From an uncultured Clostridia bacterium (GTDB lineage Bacteria; Bacillota; Clostridia; Oscillospirales; Acutalibacteraceae): 5,030 nt of DNA. The stretch lies in assembly GCA_944382025.1 (NCBI GenBank), contig CALWMQ010000141.1, positions 1 through 5,030 on the forward strand, read 5' to 3'. The notes beneath the pieces are model-generated. The model saw nothing but the letters and a program-made list of their open reading frames with translations, was not told the origin of the DNA and did not search any database. The position numbers and the translations under genes were made by a program. Below are positions 4,341-5,030 of the stretch, one piece after another. The first letter of the stretch is position 1, and every line of letters begins with the position of its first letter.

Positions 4341-5030
4341 ATGCGGTATACCGCCATACGGGAAGCGAAGTTCATAGCCCGGCCCAACCGGTTTATTGCC
4401 CGCATATGGGTGGATGGGCGGGAAGAGATTGCCCATGTGAAGAATACAGGGAGATGTAGGGAATTACTGGTACCGGGGGCCAAACTGTACGTACAGCATC
4501 ACGATTCCCCAGCCCGGAAGACAGCTTGGTCAGTGATCGGGGTACAAAAAGGAGAACGGCTGATCAATATGGATTCCCAGGCGCCAAACCAGGTGTGGGA
4601 GGAGGCGCTGAACGCGGGGTTAGTGTTGCCGGGGCGGGAGGAACCAGTAACATTTTGCCGCCGTGAGGTGACGTCTGCCGCACTGGTAGCGGGCAATATG
4701 GTCCGTTCACGGTTCGACTTCGCCCTGGCCTGGAGGGATGGCAGGGCTGGCTTTCTGGAGGTGAAGGGTGTAACTTTGGAACAAGATGGGATAGCCCGAT
4801 TCCCGGACGCCCCTACCCAGAGAGGGTGCCGGCACTTGGAAGAATTAGCGATCTTGGCTGAAAAAGGATACTATACCGGGGTAGCGTTTGTGATCCAGAT
4901 GGCCGGGGTGGATCGCTTTGAGCCTAACGACGCCATGGATCCGGCTTTTGGAGAAGCGTTGCGGGAGGCTAAAAAAGCAGGGGTTCAGATACTGGCTTAT
5001 GACTGCAGTGTGACCCCCGATAGCCTTCAA
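4341..5030 (+). CDS. sfsA: SfsA family protein (sugar fermentation stimulation), 3' end cut by window
   Basis: The frame from ATG 4341 runs 230 codons to the window edge without a stop. Typical SfsA proteins are about 230-235 residues, and the visible end CSVTPDSLQ is the family's C-terminal block, so only a few residues are missing. Family blocks in order: RPNRFIARIWVDG (14-26), AHVKNTGRCRELLVPG (31-46), RKTAW (59-63), PNQVWEEAL (82-90), SRFDF (123-127), FLEVKGVTL (138-146), FPDAPTQRGCRHLEEL (154-169) and the GVAFVIQ strand (180-186). D126 and E140-x-K142 fit the PD-(D/E)xK nuclease-like core, while the N-terminal part is an OB-like region. In E. coli the gene was named for raising maltose use when overexpressed and the protein binds DNA; its true biochemical role is not settled. 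It has its own divergent promoter facing galM. Confidence 0.95.
   Translation, partial: MRYTAIREAKFIARPNRFIARIWVDGREEIAHVKNTGRCRELLVPGAKLYVQHHDSPARKTAWSVIGVQKGERLINMDSQAPNQVWEEALNAGLVLPGREEPVTFCRREVTSAALVAGNMVRSRFDFALAWRDGRAGFLEVKGVTLEQDGIARFPDAPTQRGCRHLEELAILAEKGYYTGVAFVIQMAGVDRFEPNDAMDPAFGEALREAKKAGVQILAYDCSVTPDSLQ

Noticed and set aside
4109..5030. Minus-strand frames antisense to sfsA
   Set aside because: sfsA is recognised along its full visible length on the plus strand.

Overview
The window looks like the chromosome of a spore-forming Firmicute, most likely a moderately GC-rich clostridium of the Oscillospiraceae/Ruminococcaceae type. The evidence is an alpha/beta-type small acid-soluble spore protein with a sigma-G-like promoter, strong AGGAGG-type ribosome binding sites, sigma-A promoters close to consensus, a tRNA with an encoded CCA end, and a collagen-like Gly-Pro-Thr repeat protein of the kind many spore formers carry. 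The family level is inference; the spore-forming state is well supported.

Layout. Positions 1-922 (+) hold the 3' part of a collagen-like surface protein, followed by a hairpin terminator. Convergent to it is a membrane-anchored metallophosphoesterase (1128-1997, -). Upstream of that gene lie a perfect palindromic terminator and a tRNA-Gln(CUG) gene with its own consensus promoter (2056-2211, -). The spore protein gene (2442-2633, -) follows, with a probable sigma-G promoter, a leader stem-loop and a downstream hairpin. A small basic hypothetical protein sits at 2862-3050 (+). Then comes galactose mutarotase (3171-4205, -), with its own promoter and terminator. It is divergently paired with sfsA (4341 to the window end, +), which is cut only a few residues before its expected C-terminus.

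How the genes relate. Most are single-gene transcription units, each with its own visible promoter or terminator, and they do not form one operon or pathway. The spore protein, and possibly the collagen-like protein, belong to the spore programme. galM serves sugar use, and sfsA is traditionally linked to sugar use; they share one divergent control region. I see no mobile element, CRISPR array, phage gene or defence system, and no convincing undescribed system. The points most worth a second look are the unassigned C-terminal domain of the collagen-like protein, the spore-protein leader hairpin whose loop is complementary to its own Shine-Dalgarno region, the metallophosphoesterase that has no visible promoter behind a strong tRNA terminator, and the small basic ORF at 2862.
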